Assembly (NCBI GenBank): GCA_029007035.1
Contig: JAQXHC010000025.1
Coordinates: 1-55,674 of the forward strand
Length of the DNA stretch: 55,674 bases
Source of the DNA: Oscillospiraceae bacterium
GTDB lineage: Bacteria; Bacillota; Clostridia; Oscillospirales; Ruminococcaceae
Direction: 5' to 3'
In this document: piece by piece, positions 16,671 to 25,175 of the stretch
How positions within the stretch are numbered: the stretch's first letter is position 1
How the letters are laid out: each line of letters starts with the position of its first letter
Position numbers and translations under genes: made by a program
The notes under the pieces: generated by a model
The model's input: the letters and a program-made list of their open reading frames with translations, nothing else
The model's database searches: none
What the model was told of the DNA's origin: nothing

Positions 16671-16897
16671 CTCCGGGTCAAATAAATCGACAGCAAAAAA
16701 ATAATTCCAATAATCGCCATAACTGCTCCACCTACGATGAGTGTGATTCCCATATAAGAGAATTTCTGTTCCTCGTCGGCAAAATAAAAGGTTTCTGGAT
16801 TTTTGAGATTTTCATCCTCTTTGTCATGCTTGTATCTGATACATACAAGCACTCCGGCAATCACCGTACATACTCCAACAACAATGAATATCGCCAT
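16667..16897 (-). CDS. Small two-helix membrane protein
   Basis: 76 residues from ATG 16897, chosen because AAGGGGG lies 9 bp upstream; the longer frame overlaps the preceding gene. It has two hydrophobic helices (about 3-20 and 50-72) with a charged loop (KHDKEDENLKN). Layout mimics a DUF3592 protein with a shortened soluble part. The stop overlaps the next start by 4 bp. Middle gene of a three-gene membrane set. Function unknown. Confidence 0.7.
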   Translation of the reverse strand: MAIFIVVGVCTVIAGVLVCIRYKHDKEDENLKNPETFYFADEEQKFSYMGITLIVGGAVMAIIGIIFLLSIYLTRR

Positions 16898-16923
16898 GAG
16901 GAATTCCCCCTTGAGTCCAACCC

Positions 16924-17379
16924 CTACAGTACAAGCAGAAGCAGTACGATCCACACAAATGCCGCCGAAATCCCAAGCTTTATGTAGTAATGATTCAGCT
17001 CATTTTCGCGTCCCTGAAAGTAGAACAGTCTGAAATCATCGGGGAAATAGCAGATTACCACACTGTCGCCAATCATAAATTCCTTGACGTTCCGCTTGCA
17101 GGCATATTCCTTTTCAACGGGAATTTCGTCCTCGGTCTCGTACCGCACAATAGGGGAAACCTTGCCTGAACGGTATTTCTTATATCCCGTGATTTCGCCG
17201 TATACAGCCACGGATTCCTCAAATCTCGCCCTCATTCTGAAAATGTGAAGCAGACACAGGAAAACCAGTGCGCCGAAAACTATCAGCAGTCCTTTGATAA
17301 GGACATGATTCCACATAGACACGGCAATAATAATCATTGATACCGCGCACCATAGCATATCAAAAATATCTATCTTCAT
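16924..17379 (-). CDS. DUF3592-like membrane protein
   Basis: 151 residues. Two N-terminal helices (about 8-26 and 28-46) are followed by a soluble beta region with YGEITGYKKYRSGKVSPIVRYE and KEFMIGDSVVICYFPDD. A C-terminal helix (~132-150) completes it. The middle region has the same order of strands as the 16254 protein, so the two are probably paralogues. Starts 5 bp after the expansin stop. Role unknown. Confidence 0.8.
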   Translation of the reverse strand: MKIDIFDMLWCAVSMIIIAVSMWNHVLIKGLLIVFGALVFLCLLHIFRMRARFEESVAVYGEITGYKKYRSGKVSPIVRYETEDEIPVEKEYACKRNVKEFMIGDSVVICYFPDDFRLFYFQGRENELNHYYIKLGISAAFVWIVLLLLVL

Positions 17380-17384
17380 AATTT

Positions 17385-18257
17385 TTATTCCGGAAACTGA
17401 ACATGACCCGGCACGATAACCGTATCGTCGTATTCAAGAGGAATCCCCTCGTCGACGATTACCTGACCGTAAATGTCGGTGATTCGGAACGTGAATGGTC
17501 CTGCGCCCATTTCCATGCTTTCAAAATAGTTATAGCTGCGGCGTTCCAGTTCAATGAATTCGCCGTCTGAGTTTAGATACTCAAGCCGCGTGATCGGATA
17601 ACGGTGATTGCGCACCTGAACTCCGCACCAGAACTCCGTTGTACCCTCTTTATACTTATAGCATACGGGAGCATTTTCCGCCGTATCAAGAGGAATTATC
17701 CTCCAGCTTACGGGCACTCGCCCCTTTTCTGCAGGAGCAATAAGCGGAAACGCATCGACGTAGAGATCAAGATCGCCCTTTTTACCCTCGGGAAGCAGGT
17801 CGGTCACGAGCATATTTATTGTACCAAGCTCGCCTGTGACCTCAATATAAGCTCCCGCAAGCTGGGCGTTATTGTAGTCGGCAAGATTCATAGCGACAAT
17901 CCAGTAGTCCCTTGAAACAGGGTCAAGCATCGCGCAGCCGCCCTCATAGCCGCCTCCGTAAAACGTACCCTCGCCTGTGTGGATCGTTCCCTTAGGTTCG
18001 AGAATAAGCTCTTCATTTATAGTATAGTCACTGTCATATCCCCGTTCTGTTCCTCCGCCTATCCCGAGAACAAAATCGCGCAGCTTCTTCAAATCTCCGG
18101 TACAGAAGCTCTTTCTCGCGTCGGCAAGGTCAAGGCTGTTGACGATTCCGTCTGAATTAACATCAAACGGAATCGCATCGGAAGAATGAACGTCAAAACC
18201 TATGCAGTTCAATGCGGCAGCAGCTGAAATTACCGCAGCCGCAGCTTTTTTTATCAT
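17385..18257 (-). CDS. Secreted bacterial expansin with N-terminal dockerin-type calcium loop
   Basis: 290 residues. A signal peptide (~1-27) is followed by a single dockerin-like loop DVNSDGIVNSLD (acidic residues at loop positions 1, 3, 5, 9 and 12). The next helix ends in DFVLGIG; the second dockerin loop is missing. Residues ~85-185 form expansin domain 1 (GTFYGGGYEGGCAMLDP; VTDLLPEG with the conserved Asp). Residues ~190-290 form domain 2 (FWCGVQVRNHRYP; RSYNYF with the binding Tyr). It ends VPGHVQFPE, the C-terminus of BsEXLX1-type expansins. One of the paired binding tryptophans is Phe. Expansins loosen cellulose without hydrolysis. CAGGAGTG precedes the ATG. Confidence 0.93.
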   Translation of the reverse strand: MIKKAAAAVISAAAALNCIGFDVHSSDAIPFDVNSDGIVNSLDLADARKSFCTGDLKKLRDFVLGIGGGTERGYDSDYTINEELILEPKGTIHTGEGTFYGGGYEGGCAMLDPVSRDYWIVAMNLADYNNAQLAGAYIEVTGELGTINMLVTDLLPEGKKGDLDLYVDAFPLIAPAEKGRVPVSWRIIPLDTAENAPVCYKYKEGTTEFWCGVQVRNHRYPITRLEYLNSDGEFIELERRSYNYFESMEMGAGPFTFRITDIYGQVIVDEGIPLEYDDTVIVPGHVQFPE

Positions 18258-18286
18258 ATTATCACTCCTGCCGGGAATTCAGCTTA

Positions 18287-19321
18287 TCAGCAGATGATAA
18301 CACCATCTTCGGACTCAACAAGCTCGCCAAGCACATAAGCCTGCTCGCCTGTCTCATTGATAGCAGCAATTGCCTTGTCCGCATCATTTTTATCAACGCA
18401 TACGATCATACCCACGCCCATATTAAAGGTGTTGAACATATCACGCTCAGGAATATTTCCTGTTCTTGCAATAAGCTCAAAAATCGGGAGAACCTGAACG
18501 GCATTGCGCTCAATTTTTGCAGCAAGATTTTTCGGCAGAGAACGAGGAATATTTTCGTAAAAACCGCCGCCTGTGATATGTGAAACTGACTTTACAGTCA
18601 CCTTGTCGATCAGATTCATTATTGCCTTAACGTAAATCTTTGTCGGAGTCAGCAGGCACTCACCGAGAGTTGTTCCGAGATCGGAAAAATGTCTCGCAAG
18701 GTTCTGCTCGTTGACTGTGAATACGTTTCTTACAAGCGAGAAGCCGTTGGAATGCACGCCGCTTGATTTGATAGCGATAAGAACATCGCCTGCTTTCTGG
18801 GTTTCGGGTCTGATAATTTTATCCTTATCAACAACACCCACAGAAAAGCCTGCAAGGTCATACTCGTCAACAGGATAGAAACCCGGCATTTCCGCGGTTT
18901 CTCCGCCGATAAGCGCACAGCCCGACTGCACACAACCCTCAGCAACGCCCGATACGATGTCAGCGATTTTCTCGGGGTAGTTCTTGCCTACCGCGATGTA
19001 GTCGAGGAAGAACTGCGGCTTAGCTCCGCAGCAGATAATATCGTTTACACACATAGCAACACAGTCGATTCCGACAGTATTGTGCTTATCCATGAGGAAC
19101 GCAATTTTCAGCTTTGTGCCTACTCCGTCAGTACCCGAAACGAGAACCGGCTTGCTGATACCTGTCATATCAAGCTCGAAAAGACCTCCGAAGCCTCCGA
19201 TTCCAGAAAGTACGCCTGCTGTCATGGTTTTAGCGATGTGTGATTTCATAAGCTCTACAGCTTTGTAGCCGGCAGTTACGTCGACGCCTGCCTTTTTATA
19301 GCTTTCAGAATAGCTCTTCAT
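18287..19321 (-). CDS. purM: Phosphoribosylformylglycinamidine cyclo-ligase
   Basis: 344 residues, standard length. The PurM fold is shown by [16 protein letters not shown] at the N-terminus, GFGGLFEL, the [15 protein letters not shown] motif, [12 protein letters not shown], and [11 protein letters not shown], with [13 protein letters not shown] in the second half. It uses ATP to close FGAM to AIR, fifth step of purine synthesis. It sits between purF (~210 bp upstream, gap with hairpins) and the expansin (29 bp downstream). Confidence 0.97.
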   Translation of the reverse strand: MKSYSESYKKAGVDVTAGYKAVELMKSHIAKTMTAGVLSGIGGFGGLFELDMTGISKPVLVSGTDGVGTKLKIAFLMDKHNTVGIDCVAMCVNDIICCGAKPQFFLDYIAVGKNYPEKIADIVSGVAEGCVQSGCALIGGETAEMPGFYPVDEYDLAGFSVGVVDKDKIIRPETQKAGDVLIAIKSSGVHSNGFSLVRNVFTVNEQNLARHFSDLGTTLGECLLTPTKIYVKAIMNLIDKVTVKSVSHITGGGFYENIPRSLPKNLAAKIERNAVQVLPIFELIARTGNIPERDMFNTFNMGVGMIVCVDKNDADKAIAAINETGEQAYVLGELVESEDGVIIC

Positions 19322-19414
19322 TTTATACCTCCGTAGTTTTTTGCGGAATTTTGTTATTGTGTGATATTTGCGGAAATTCAGCCTGTAAGCTGTTTCCGGT
19401 TTTTGATGCTTCGC

Positions 19415-19530
19415 CGGGTATGCACATTCTCATGCCCGCACCGGCATAGAGCAGATGTACGCCTTGCGTCTTTCTATCAATATGCCGCAGCCGTGCGGTA
19501 AAGACGCAGGCTGTTAATTATATGGTATTG
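19415..19530. other. Hairpin-rich intergenic segment between purF and purM
   Basis: A long imperfect hairpin (GCGTCTTT near 19466 with AAAGACGC near 19500) encloses a smaller one (CCGCA/TGCGG). Next to it, ATATGGTATTG at the purF stop resembles one end of the dispersed intergenic repeat. It could be a degenerate repeat copy or an mRNA-processing structure; no U-tract follows on the leftward strand. Confidence 0.4.
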
Positions 19531-19532
19531 TT

Positions 19533-20957
19533 TTATTCCCTGCCGCTCCAGCAGTAGGTGCAGAGACTGCACTCCGGTCTGCCGATCGCCGCTTCAGTGC
19601 CCTCCAGCGACTGGAATTCCAGCGATGTAAGCTTCAGTCTGCGGCAAATCTCATCGCGGAGACGTCTGCCGCGCTCGGTTGAGGAGCTGCTGTATTCGAG
19701 AATATATTTCACGCCCTCCGCGCCTTCGAACTCGTCGATAATCTGACGGGCAATAAGCTCCAGCTCCGAGGTGCTTCTTGAGAAATTCAGGTACTTACAG
19801 CCGTACATTATCGGCGGACAGGCAGAGCGCATATGAACTTCCTTTGCACCGTTTTCATAGAGAAATTCTACCGTTTCGCGCATCTGGGTTCCGCGGACAA
19901 TACTGTCATCGACAAAAAGCAGCTTTTTGCCCTCGATAAGCTCATGAATTGGAATAAGCTTCATTTTTGCGACCTGATTTCTCATCTTCTGATTCACGGG
20001 CATGAAGCTTCTGGGCCATGTCGGAGTATACTTAATAAAAGGACGGGCAAAAGGAATACCGCTCCTGTTAGCATAGCCGATAGCATGAGGCGTTCCCGAG
20101 TCGGGGACTCCGCATACGAAATCAACATCCGGGAGTCTGCCTGCTTTAATATCGTTTTCAGCCATGATTTCACCGTTGCGCGTACGCATAACCTCAACAT
20201 TCACGCCTTCATAAACCGCATTCGGATAGCCGTAATAAGTCCACAGGAAGGAGCAGATTTTCAGCTTGCTGCTGTCGCCTTTTTCAAGCACATCGCAGCT
20301 TTCTGCGGTAATACGTACGATCTCTCCTGCTTCAAGCTCGCGGTAAGTCTCGTATCCGAGCTTCTGGAACGCATATGATTCAAGCGATACACAGTAGCCG
20401 TCGTCTCTTTTTCCGATGATTATCGGGAGTCTTCCGTTGCTGTCACGGGCAGCGATAATACTGTCCTTGGTGAGAATGATAAGCGACATTGTGCCTGTGA
20501 TTTTCTCCTGAGCATAACGGATTCCCTCGGTGAACGAGGATTTCTGAGCAATAAGAGCGCCGATAAGATCACCGGAATTGATATTTCCGCTGCTCATCGC
20601 CTCGAAATTTGCACAGCCGCTTTCAAGCAGTTCTTCCACAAGCTGTTCGGCATTATTGATAATTCCGATACTGCAGATCGCATATAATCCGAGCTTTGAG
20701 CGAACCATGATAGGCTGAGGATCGGTATCGCTGATACAGCCGATGCACAGCCTGCCCTTCATGGCATTTACGTCATTGAGGAATTTGGTTCTGAACGGGG
20801 AATTTTCGATACTGTGAATATTCCTCTGAAAGCCCAGTTCCTCACTGTAGGAGGTCATGCCTCCCCTCCTTGTACCAAGATGCGAATGATAGTCTGTTCC
20901 GAAAAAAACATCGGTCACGCAGTCATTTTTTGAGGCTGCTCCGAAAAATCCGCCCAT
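19533..20957 (-). CDS. purF: Amidophosphoribosyltransferase-like protein lacking the glutaminase cysteine
   Basis: 474 residues. It begins MGGFFGAASK, where ordinary PurF has (M)CGVFG with Cys as the Ntn nucleophile; here that position is Gly. Other glutaminase residues are altered too: the HNG oxyanion segment reads GIINNAEQL. The phosphoribosyltransferase half is intact: GVPDSGTPHAIGYA, the NQKMRNQVAKMKL block, and the PRPP loop LLFVDDSIVRGTQ. The C-terminal CSLCTYC resembles the iron-sulfur cysteine area of Bacillus-type PurF. Start is fixed by the purC stop 4 bp upstream and GGGAG. Likely makes phosphoribosylamine from PRPP, perhaps with free ammonia. Confidence 0.9.
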   Translation of the reverse strand: MGGFFGAASKNDCVTDVFFGTDYHSHLGTRRGGMTSYSEELGFQRNIHSIENSPFRTKFLNDVNAMKGRLCIGCISDTDPQPIMVRSKLGLYAICSIGIINNAEQLVEELLESGCANFEAMSSGNINSGDLIGALIAQKSSFTEGIRYAQEKITGTMSLIILTKDSIIAARDSNGRLPIIIGKRDDGYCVSLESYAFQKLGYETYRELEAGEIVRITAESCDVLEKGDSSKLKICSFLWTYYGYPNAVYEGVNVEVMRTRNGEIMAENDIKAGRLPDVDFVCGVPDSGTPHAIGYANRSGIPFARPFIKYTPTWPRSFMPVNQKMRNQVAKMKLIPIHELIEGKKLLFVDDSIVRGTQMRETVEFLYENGAKEVHMRSACPPIMYGCKYLNFSRSTSELELIARQIIDEFEGAEGVKYILEYSSSSTERGRRLRDEICRRLKLTSLEFQSLEGTEAAIGRPECSLCTYCWSGRE

Positions 20958-20961
20958 ACAA

Positions 20962-21678
20962 TTATTCTCCCATAAGTCTCTTCATGATTTCCTGATATGC
21001 TTCTTCTACGCCGCCCATATCTCTGCGGAAGCGGTCCTTATCGAGCTTTTCGTGAGTTGTGCTGTCCCAGAAGCGGCAGGTATCCGGCGAAATTTCGTCA
21101 GCAAGGATAATCTGATCGTGGAAACGTCCGAATTCGATTTTAAAGTCAATGAGATCGATGTTAAGCTCTTTGAAGAACTTAACCATAAAGCTGTTTACAG
21201 CAAAAGCATACTTTGTGATCGTATCGATTTCTTCCTGAGTAGCAAGACCGAGTCCGAGAGCATAGTAGGAATTGATGAACGGATCGCCGAGATCGTCATT
21301 CTTATAGCTGAATTCAAGGGTCGGCTGCTTGAGGGGAGTTCCCTCCGCAATTCCGAGCTTCTTGGAAAAGCTTCCCGCAGCGACATTTCTGATAATAACC
21401 TCGAGAGGAACGATTGAAACCTTCTTGACAATAGTCTCGCGCTCGCTGATTTCCTCGACAAGGTGAGTGGGGATTCCCTCTTTTTCGAGCATTTTGAACA
21501 TATAGTTGGTCATTCTGTTGTTTATAACACCCTTGCCGGTGATCGTACCTTTTTTCTCGCCGTTGAAAGCTGTGGCGTCATCCTTGTAATCAACGATTAC
21601 GAGATCGGGATCATTTGTAGCGTATACCTTTTTAGCCTTTCCCTCGTAAAGCTGTTCCTTTTTAACAATGTTTTCCAT
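20962..21678 (-). CDS. purC: Phosphoribosylaminoimidazole-succinocarboxamide synthase
   Basis: 238 residues, standard length. It contains [17 protein letters not shown] at the N-terminus, the [17 protein letters not shown] block, IPLE-type [23 protein letters not shown], and the C-terminal [12 protein letters not shown]. It joins aspartate to CAIR using ATP. AGGAAATC precedes the ATG. purF follows at 4 bp, so they are coupled. It lies ~150 bp downstream of purE, the gap being occupied by an intergenic repeat element. Confidence 0.97.
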   Translation of the reverse strand: MENIVKKEQLYEGKAKKVYATNDPDLVIVDYKDDATAFNGEKKGTITGKGVINNRMTNYMFKMLEKEGIPTHLVEEISERETIVKKVSIVPLEVIIRNVAAGSFSKKLGIAEGTPLKQPTLEFSYKNDDLGDPFINSYYALGLGLATQEEIDTITKYAFAVNSFMVKFFKELNIDLIDFKIEFGRFHDQIILADEISPDTCRFWDSTTHEKLDKDRFRRDMGGVEEAYQEIMKRLMGE

Positions 21679-21755
21679 TTTAGATTTCCTCCGCTTATAA
21701 AATATTTTATTCGTGATTTTTATGCGAGTCCGCGTCTGCGGACAGGTTGACTTGA

Positions 21756-21835
21756 TTTAAAGCATTGCCGCATGATTATTGCCGTACAGATGTACGGCAA
21801 AGTCAGCAGCCGTAAATTGTGCGGTGCAGTTTAAA
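21756..21835. repeat. Dispersed inverted-end repeat, copy between purE and purC
   Basis: Left end TTTAAAGCATTGCCGCAT and right end GTGCGGTGCAGTTTAAAG (imperfect inverted repeats) flank a perfect hairpin, TTGCCGTACA GA TGTACGGCAA (21779-21800). The order and wording match the copy at 29115-29198 closely. Its right end overlaps the purE stop codon. Confidence 0.7.
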
Positions 21836-22331
21836 GCGCCGCAATTTCAGCCTGAAGCGCGGTATCCTTTGCACGGACTCCCTCAGCCATGGCTTTCTTC
21901 TCGGCGGAAAGTTTAGCCGCAAGCTCGTCGTCGGATATTGCAAGCATCTGAACGGCAAGAATCGCTGCGTTTTTAGCTCCGTTGATACCGACTGTGGCAA
22001 CGGGAACTCCGGGGGGCATCATAACAGTTGCGAGCAAAGCGTCCATACCCTCAAGAGCCGCAGATTTCATCGGGATTCCTATTACCGGAAGCGTTGTGTG
22101 ACCTGCAATAACACCTGCAAGGTGAGCCGCCATGCCTGCCGCGCATATTATTGCTCCGAAACCGTTGGCTTTTGCGTTATCGGCAAATTCCGCCGCATCG
22201 GAGGGTGTTCTGTGTGCGCTCATTACTCTGCACTCAAAGCCGACTCCGTATTTTTTCAGCTCAGTGAGAGCTGATTTAACTGTAGGGAAGTCACTGTCGC
22301 TTCCCATGATTACTGCAACTTTTTTCGACAT
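21831..22331 (-). CDS. purE: N5-carboxyaminoimidazole ribonucleotide mutase
   Basis: 166 residues, class I PurE. It has the VAVIMGSDSDFPTVK start, the catalytic MSAHRTPSDAAEF segment (His in SAHR), AGMAAHLAGVIAGHTTLPVIGIP, and PPGVPVATVGINGA. It converts N5-CAIR to CAIR, or AIR plus CO2 if no PurK exists; no purK is in the window. AGGAGAT precedes the ATG. First of the contiguous pur genes; transcription probably enters from the glycosyltransferase promoter at ~24587. Confidence 0.97.
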   Translation of the reverse strand: MSKKVAVIMGSDSDFPTVKSALTELKKYGVGFECRVMSAHRTPSDAAEFADNAKANGFGAIICAAGMAAHLAGVIAGHTTLPVIGIPMKSAALEGMDALLATVMMPPGVPVATVGINGAKNAAILAVQMLAISDDELAAKLSAEKKAMAEGVRAKDTALQAEIAAL

Positions 22332-22362
22332 AATTTTAATCTCCTGACTGTATTTATTGTTT

Positions 22363-22415
22363 AGGCATTACCGAATACCGTTCGTTTTGAATACGATTAT
22401 TGTACGGTGCCGCCT
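22363..22415. repeat. Dispersed inverted-end repeat, short copy upstream of purE
   Basis: Ends AGGCATTACCGAATA (22363-22377) and ATTGTACGGTGCCGCCT (22399-22415) are imperfect inverted repeats of the family consensus. The right end supplies the last codons and the stop of the leftward WG-repeat-like gene at 22397. Confidence 0.55.
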
Positions 22416-23491
22416 TTGATCTGCTGCTCATCCTCAGAGGATTCAGCTGCCATGTTTCCGTTCGGAACAGGGTAATCAGGCTGTTCCTTTAAAAATCTTC
22501 CCGAAACCGGTTCAAGTCCGGAAGCACCTGAGACGAATCTGACCGATGCGTTATAATCGTCCGTAAGCCGTCTCAGAAGTCCGGTATCATCGTTATATTC
22601 AACGGTAATCCTTGCTTTCACCGATGCGGAATAAGCCTGACCGCCCTCCGATGTTTTTTCGGAATATATATATACGCTTTTGATTTCGTCAAGGCTGCGT
22701 GATACTATTTTACTGTCGTTCGGGAATAAAGTGACGAAATCCGGAATATGCTCAAGGGACGTCATAGCGTAAAGTTCATCGGATTCGTTTTCTATGGCAT
22801 ATTTTATATATGCTCCGACTCCGTCCGAAACGGTCCTGAGCATTCCGTAGCCGAGCTTTGAAAGGATGATACGGCTATCTGACGAAATCCGAAATTCACA
22901 GTCCTCTGTCTCTCCGGAAATCTCTGCGCTTGTGCAGGTCAGTCCGCTTTCCCCTGCTGCATATTTCAGAATATCCGAATCGTTTCTGAGAGTTATGTTA
23001 TTTCCCGAAACCTCAAGGCTGTCCCACGAATTGACAAATATCGGAATAAATCTGGTATCATACAGTACGATACTTCCGTCGCTGTCTGACTCGGCAGCAT
23101 AGAACACAAAGTCACCGCAGGTTCTCCGTGATATTTTGCTGTAAATAAACGGCACGGCGATATTCCCGTCATAGTCAATGCAGCCCTGAACGGTTCTGCC
23201 TCCGATGTCTTTAGACGCAAGGCAGATCCCCTCCTCTGCGAAATGCAGCTGATCCCATTCCGCTGCGACAATAACTCTGTCACTGCTGTCGACAATGCCG
23301 TAGAGTCCGCCGCTGCCTTCAAAGATCCTGTTTCCGCCAGAATCTATGCTGAGCTTGCGTATGATCTCATCTGTTGAGCTGCTCCTGCCGGTATCTCTGG
23401 ACACGTTGAAGTAAAACCGTGTAATTGCCGCGGCAAGTATGATAATAACGGCAAAAAGTACGGAAACCAAAAGCTTTGTATGTCTGTTCAC
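22397..23491 (-). CDS. Membrane-anchored WG-repeat-like protein
   Basis: 364 residues. One N-terminal membrane helix (~7-28) is followed by an extracytoplasmic region. It contains WG-repeat-like units (GLYGIVDSSDRVIVAAEWD, then GCIDYDGNIAVPFIY), a weaker third unit (VLYDTRFIPIFVNSW), and a second half rich in beta strands. The C-terminus is Asp/Glu/Gln-rich, and its last residues (KGGTVQ) are encoded inside an intergenic repeat. Starts 26 bp downstream of the glycosyltransferase stop. It may be part of the same transcript as purE. Function unknown. Confidence 0.8.
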   Translation of the reverse strand: MNRHTKLLVSVLFAVIIILAAAITRFYFNVSRDTGRSSSTDEIIRKLSIDSGGNRIFEGSGGLYGIVDSSDRVIVAAEWDQLHFAEEGICLASKDIGGRTVQGCIDYDGNIAVPFIYSKISRRTCGDFVFYAAESDSDGSIVLYDTRFIPIFVNSWDSLEVSGNNITLRNDSDILKYAAGESGLTCTSAEISGETEDCEFRISSDSRIILSKLGYGMLRTVSDGVGAYIKYAIENESDELYAMTSLEHIPDFVTLFPNDSKIVSRSLDEIKSVYIYSEKTSEGGQAYSASVKARITVEYNDDTGLLRRLTDDYNASVRFVSGASGLEPVSGRFLKEQPDYPVPNGNMAAESSEDEQQIKGGTVQ

Positions 23492-23517
23492 TGATTCCGC
23501 ACCTCCCGTATGAGCGA

Positions 23518-24522
23518 TTACTTGTTTTCGGATTTATCCGAAGAAGCGATGTTCTCCGAAGCCTTTTTTCTGTTTCTATAGATTTCCTCTGTTTCTTTCA
23601 TGATGTATATCGGACGTTTTTTCGTTTCAAGATAAGTTTTTGAAAGATACTGTCCGAGAATTCCCGTACAGAAAAGCTGAAGTCCGCTCAAAAGGAAAAT
23701 TACGCAAAGTGTAGTAGCATATCCATCGCCCGATGTTCCGTAGGCTATCGTTTTGATCACCGTAACGATAATCAGAATGAAAGCGATAATGCAGCTAAGG
23801 ACGCCGAGCAGCGATGATATGGCAAGCGGAGCTGTCGAGAAAGCCATAATACCCTCGAGAGAATACCTGAAAAGTCCCCAGAATGACCATGCGGTAGTTC
23901 CTGCGGCTCTTTCGACATTTTCATACTCGATATATTTAACATTAAAGCCTACCCAGCTGAAAATACCCTTTGAAAAGCGGTTATACTCCGACATTTCAAG
24001 AATAGCGTCGACCATCTGACGCGTCATGAAACGGAAATCCTGTGCTCCGTCCACGATTTCGGTCTGTGAAATTTTGTTCATAATGCCGTAGAATCTGCGT
24101 GCAAACCACGAACGGAGCTTAGATTCGCCTTTTCTGCTGACACGCCGGGTCGTGGCGCAGTCATATTCTCCGTTTCTGACATAGCTGTACATCTGCGGCA
24201 GAAATGCCGGCGGATGCTGAAGATCGGCATCCATTACAACAACATAGTCTCCTCTGGCATTTTTGAGTCCCGCGTACATACCGGACTCCTTACCGAAATT
24301 TCTCGAAAATGATACGTATCTTACGCGCTCGTCCTTGTCAGCAAGCGAGTGAAATATTTCAAGAGTTTTGTCCTTTGAGCCGTCGTTTATGAATAAAAAC
24401 TCAAACTCAAGCTCGGGATACTGAACTTTCATGCCGTCTGTGACCTTGGTGATCTCGTCATAGAACATGGGCAGAACCTCTTGCTCGTTATAGCATGGTA
24501 CAACGATTGAAACAAGCTTCAT
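23518..24522 (-). CDS. Family 2 glycosyltransferase with two C-terminal membrane helices (GtrB/DPM1-like)
   Basis: 334 residues. It has a GT2 GT-A fold: SIVVPCYNEQEVLP at the start, FLFINDGSKDKTLEI, the metal-binding VVMDADLQHPP, and the acceptor region SRKGESKLRSW..FY. Two helices near 225-255 and 268-290 follow, ending in YLSKTYLETKKRPIYI. This is the layout of bactoprenol/polyprenyl-phosphate glucosyl- or mannosyltransferases, which load sugars onto the lipid carrier at the inner membrane face. AGGAGG site precedes the ATG and a strong promoter lies just upstream. It heads the leftward block that continues into the purine genes. Confidence 0.92.
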   Translation of the reverse strand: MKLVSIVVPCYNEQEVLPMFYDEITKVTDGMKVQYPELEFEFLFINDGSKDKTLEIFHSLADKDERVRYVSFSRNFGKESGMYAGLKNARGDYVVVMDADLQHPPAFLPQMYSYVRNGEYDCATTRRVSRKGESKLRSWFARRFYGIMNKISQTEIVDGAQDFRFMTRQMVDAILEMSEYNRFSKGIFSWVGFNVKYIEYENVERAAGTTAWSFWGLFRYSLEGIMAFSTAPLAISSLLGVLSCIIAFILIIVTVIKTIAYGTSGDGYATTLCVIFLLSGLQLFCTGILGQYLSKTYLETKKRPIYIMKETEEIYRNRKKASENIASSDKSENK

Positions 24523-24558
24523 AGCAATCCTCCGTGAAAAAATAATAATACACTATAA

Positions 24559-24587
24559 ATAATACATCAAAACGCAGATAAATGCAA
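24559..24587 (-). promoter_or_regulatory. Sigma-A type promoter for the glycosyltransferase and probably the purine block
   Basis: Minus strand TTGCAT (24582-24587), 17-bp spacer, TATTAT (24559-24564), ~37 bp before the start codon. I see no equally good promoter between here and purE, and no purine riboswitch core. Confidence 0.7.
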
Positions 24588-24715
24588 GTATATTTTACCG
24601 ATTTTTCTAAATTTTTATAACATCGCGTAATCGCCCCTTATATTTGGGGATAAAGACAGCTGTTTTCAACAAAACAGCAAAAGCGAGCCGAAAAATTTTC
24701 CTGGCAAATCTGTTT

Positions 24716-24874
24716 AGGCAACGCCGCATAAAAAGTGCTTTACAGCTCTGGAGATGTATTTTCCGAAACTGTAACCCCTCCCGTGAGGGACTTTTTCTCT
24801 TCATACAGTAGTATCGCCGGCATTAATTATTCAGCGATTTCTTTAACGCATACATTAATCATACGGTATTGCCT
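24716..24874. repeat. Dispersed inverted-end repeat, 159-bp copy
   Basis: Ends AGGCAACGCCGCATAA (24716-24731) and ATCATACGGTATTGCCT (24858-24874) are imperfect inverted repeats matching the family ends. The interior is unlike the shorter copies and carries a CCTCCCGTGAGGG hairpin followed by a T run. Confidence 0.6.
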
Positions 24875-25007
24875 GTAAAATGGTAACCTATGCCATATTT
24901 TTTAAATTCTTTAAGTTGTTTTTGACAAAAAAATCAATAACAATTTGTTGTTTTCGCCGAAAAAATTGAATTATGTATAATTTGCGCTCTATTTTCTCTT
25001 GAAAGTA

Positions 25008-25036
25008 TTGATTTTTTTTGAATTGCACTGTATAAT
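25008..25036 (+). promoter_or_regulatory. Sigma-A type promoter for the low-complexity protein gene
   Basis: TTGATT (25008-25013), 17-bp spacer, TATAAT (25031-25036). It leaves a ~135-nt leader, which includes a GC-rich stretch, before the ATG at 25176. Confidence 0.7.
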
Positions 25037-25175
25037 ATTATTATATATTTGTTTCCGCGGAAGCAGCGTTATATTCTCCGCGCGAAATACCTGCCGCATT
25101 TTATCGGCGTGCAGATACTAAGCCGCTCCCCTGCTGCGAACGTCTGTGGGAGAACCGGCAGATTGGAGATCATTT

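Larger units (their letters stand above)
24588..25175. other. Long divergent intergenic region
   Basis: About 590 bp without a credible gene. It contains the long repeat copy at 24716-24874, inside it a CCCCTCCCGTGAGGGACTTTTT hairpin-like segment, then AT-rich DNA with the promoter of the 25176 gene. Confidence 0.6.

Noticed and set aside
22332..22396. Region upstream of purE considered for a purine riboswitch
   Set aside because: Too short, and the conserved junction bases of the purine aptamer are not present; a repeat copy fills it.
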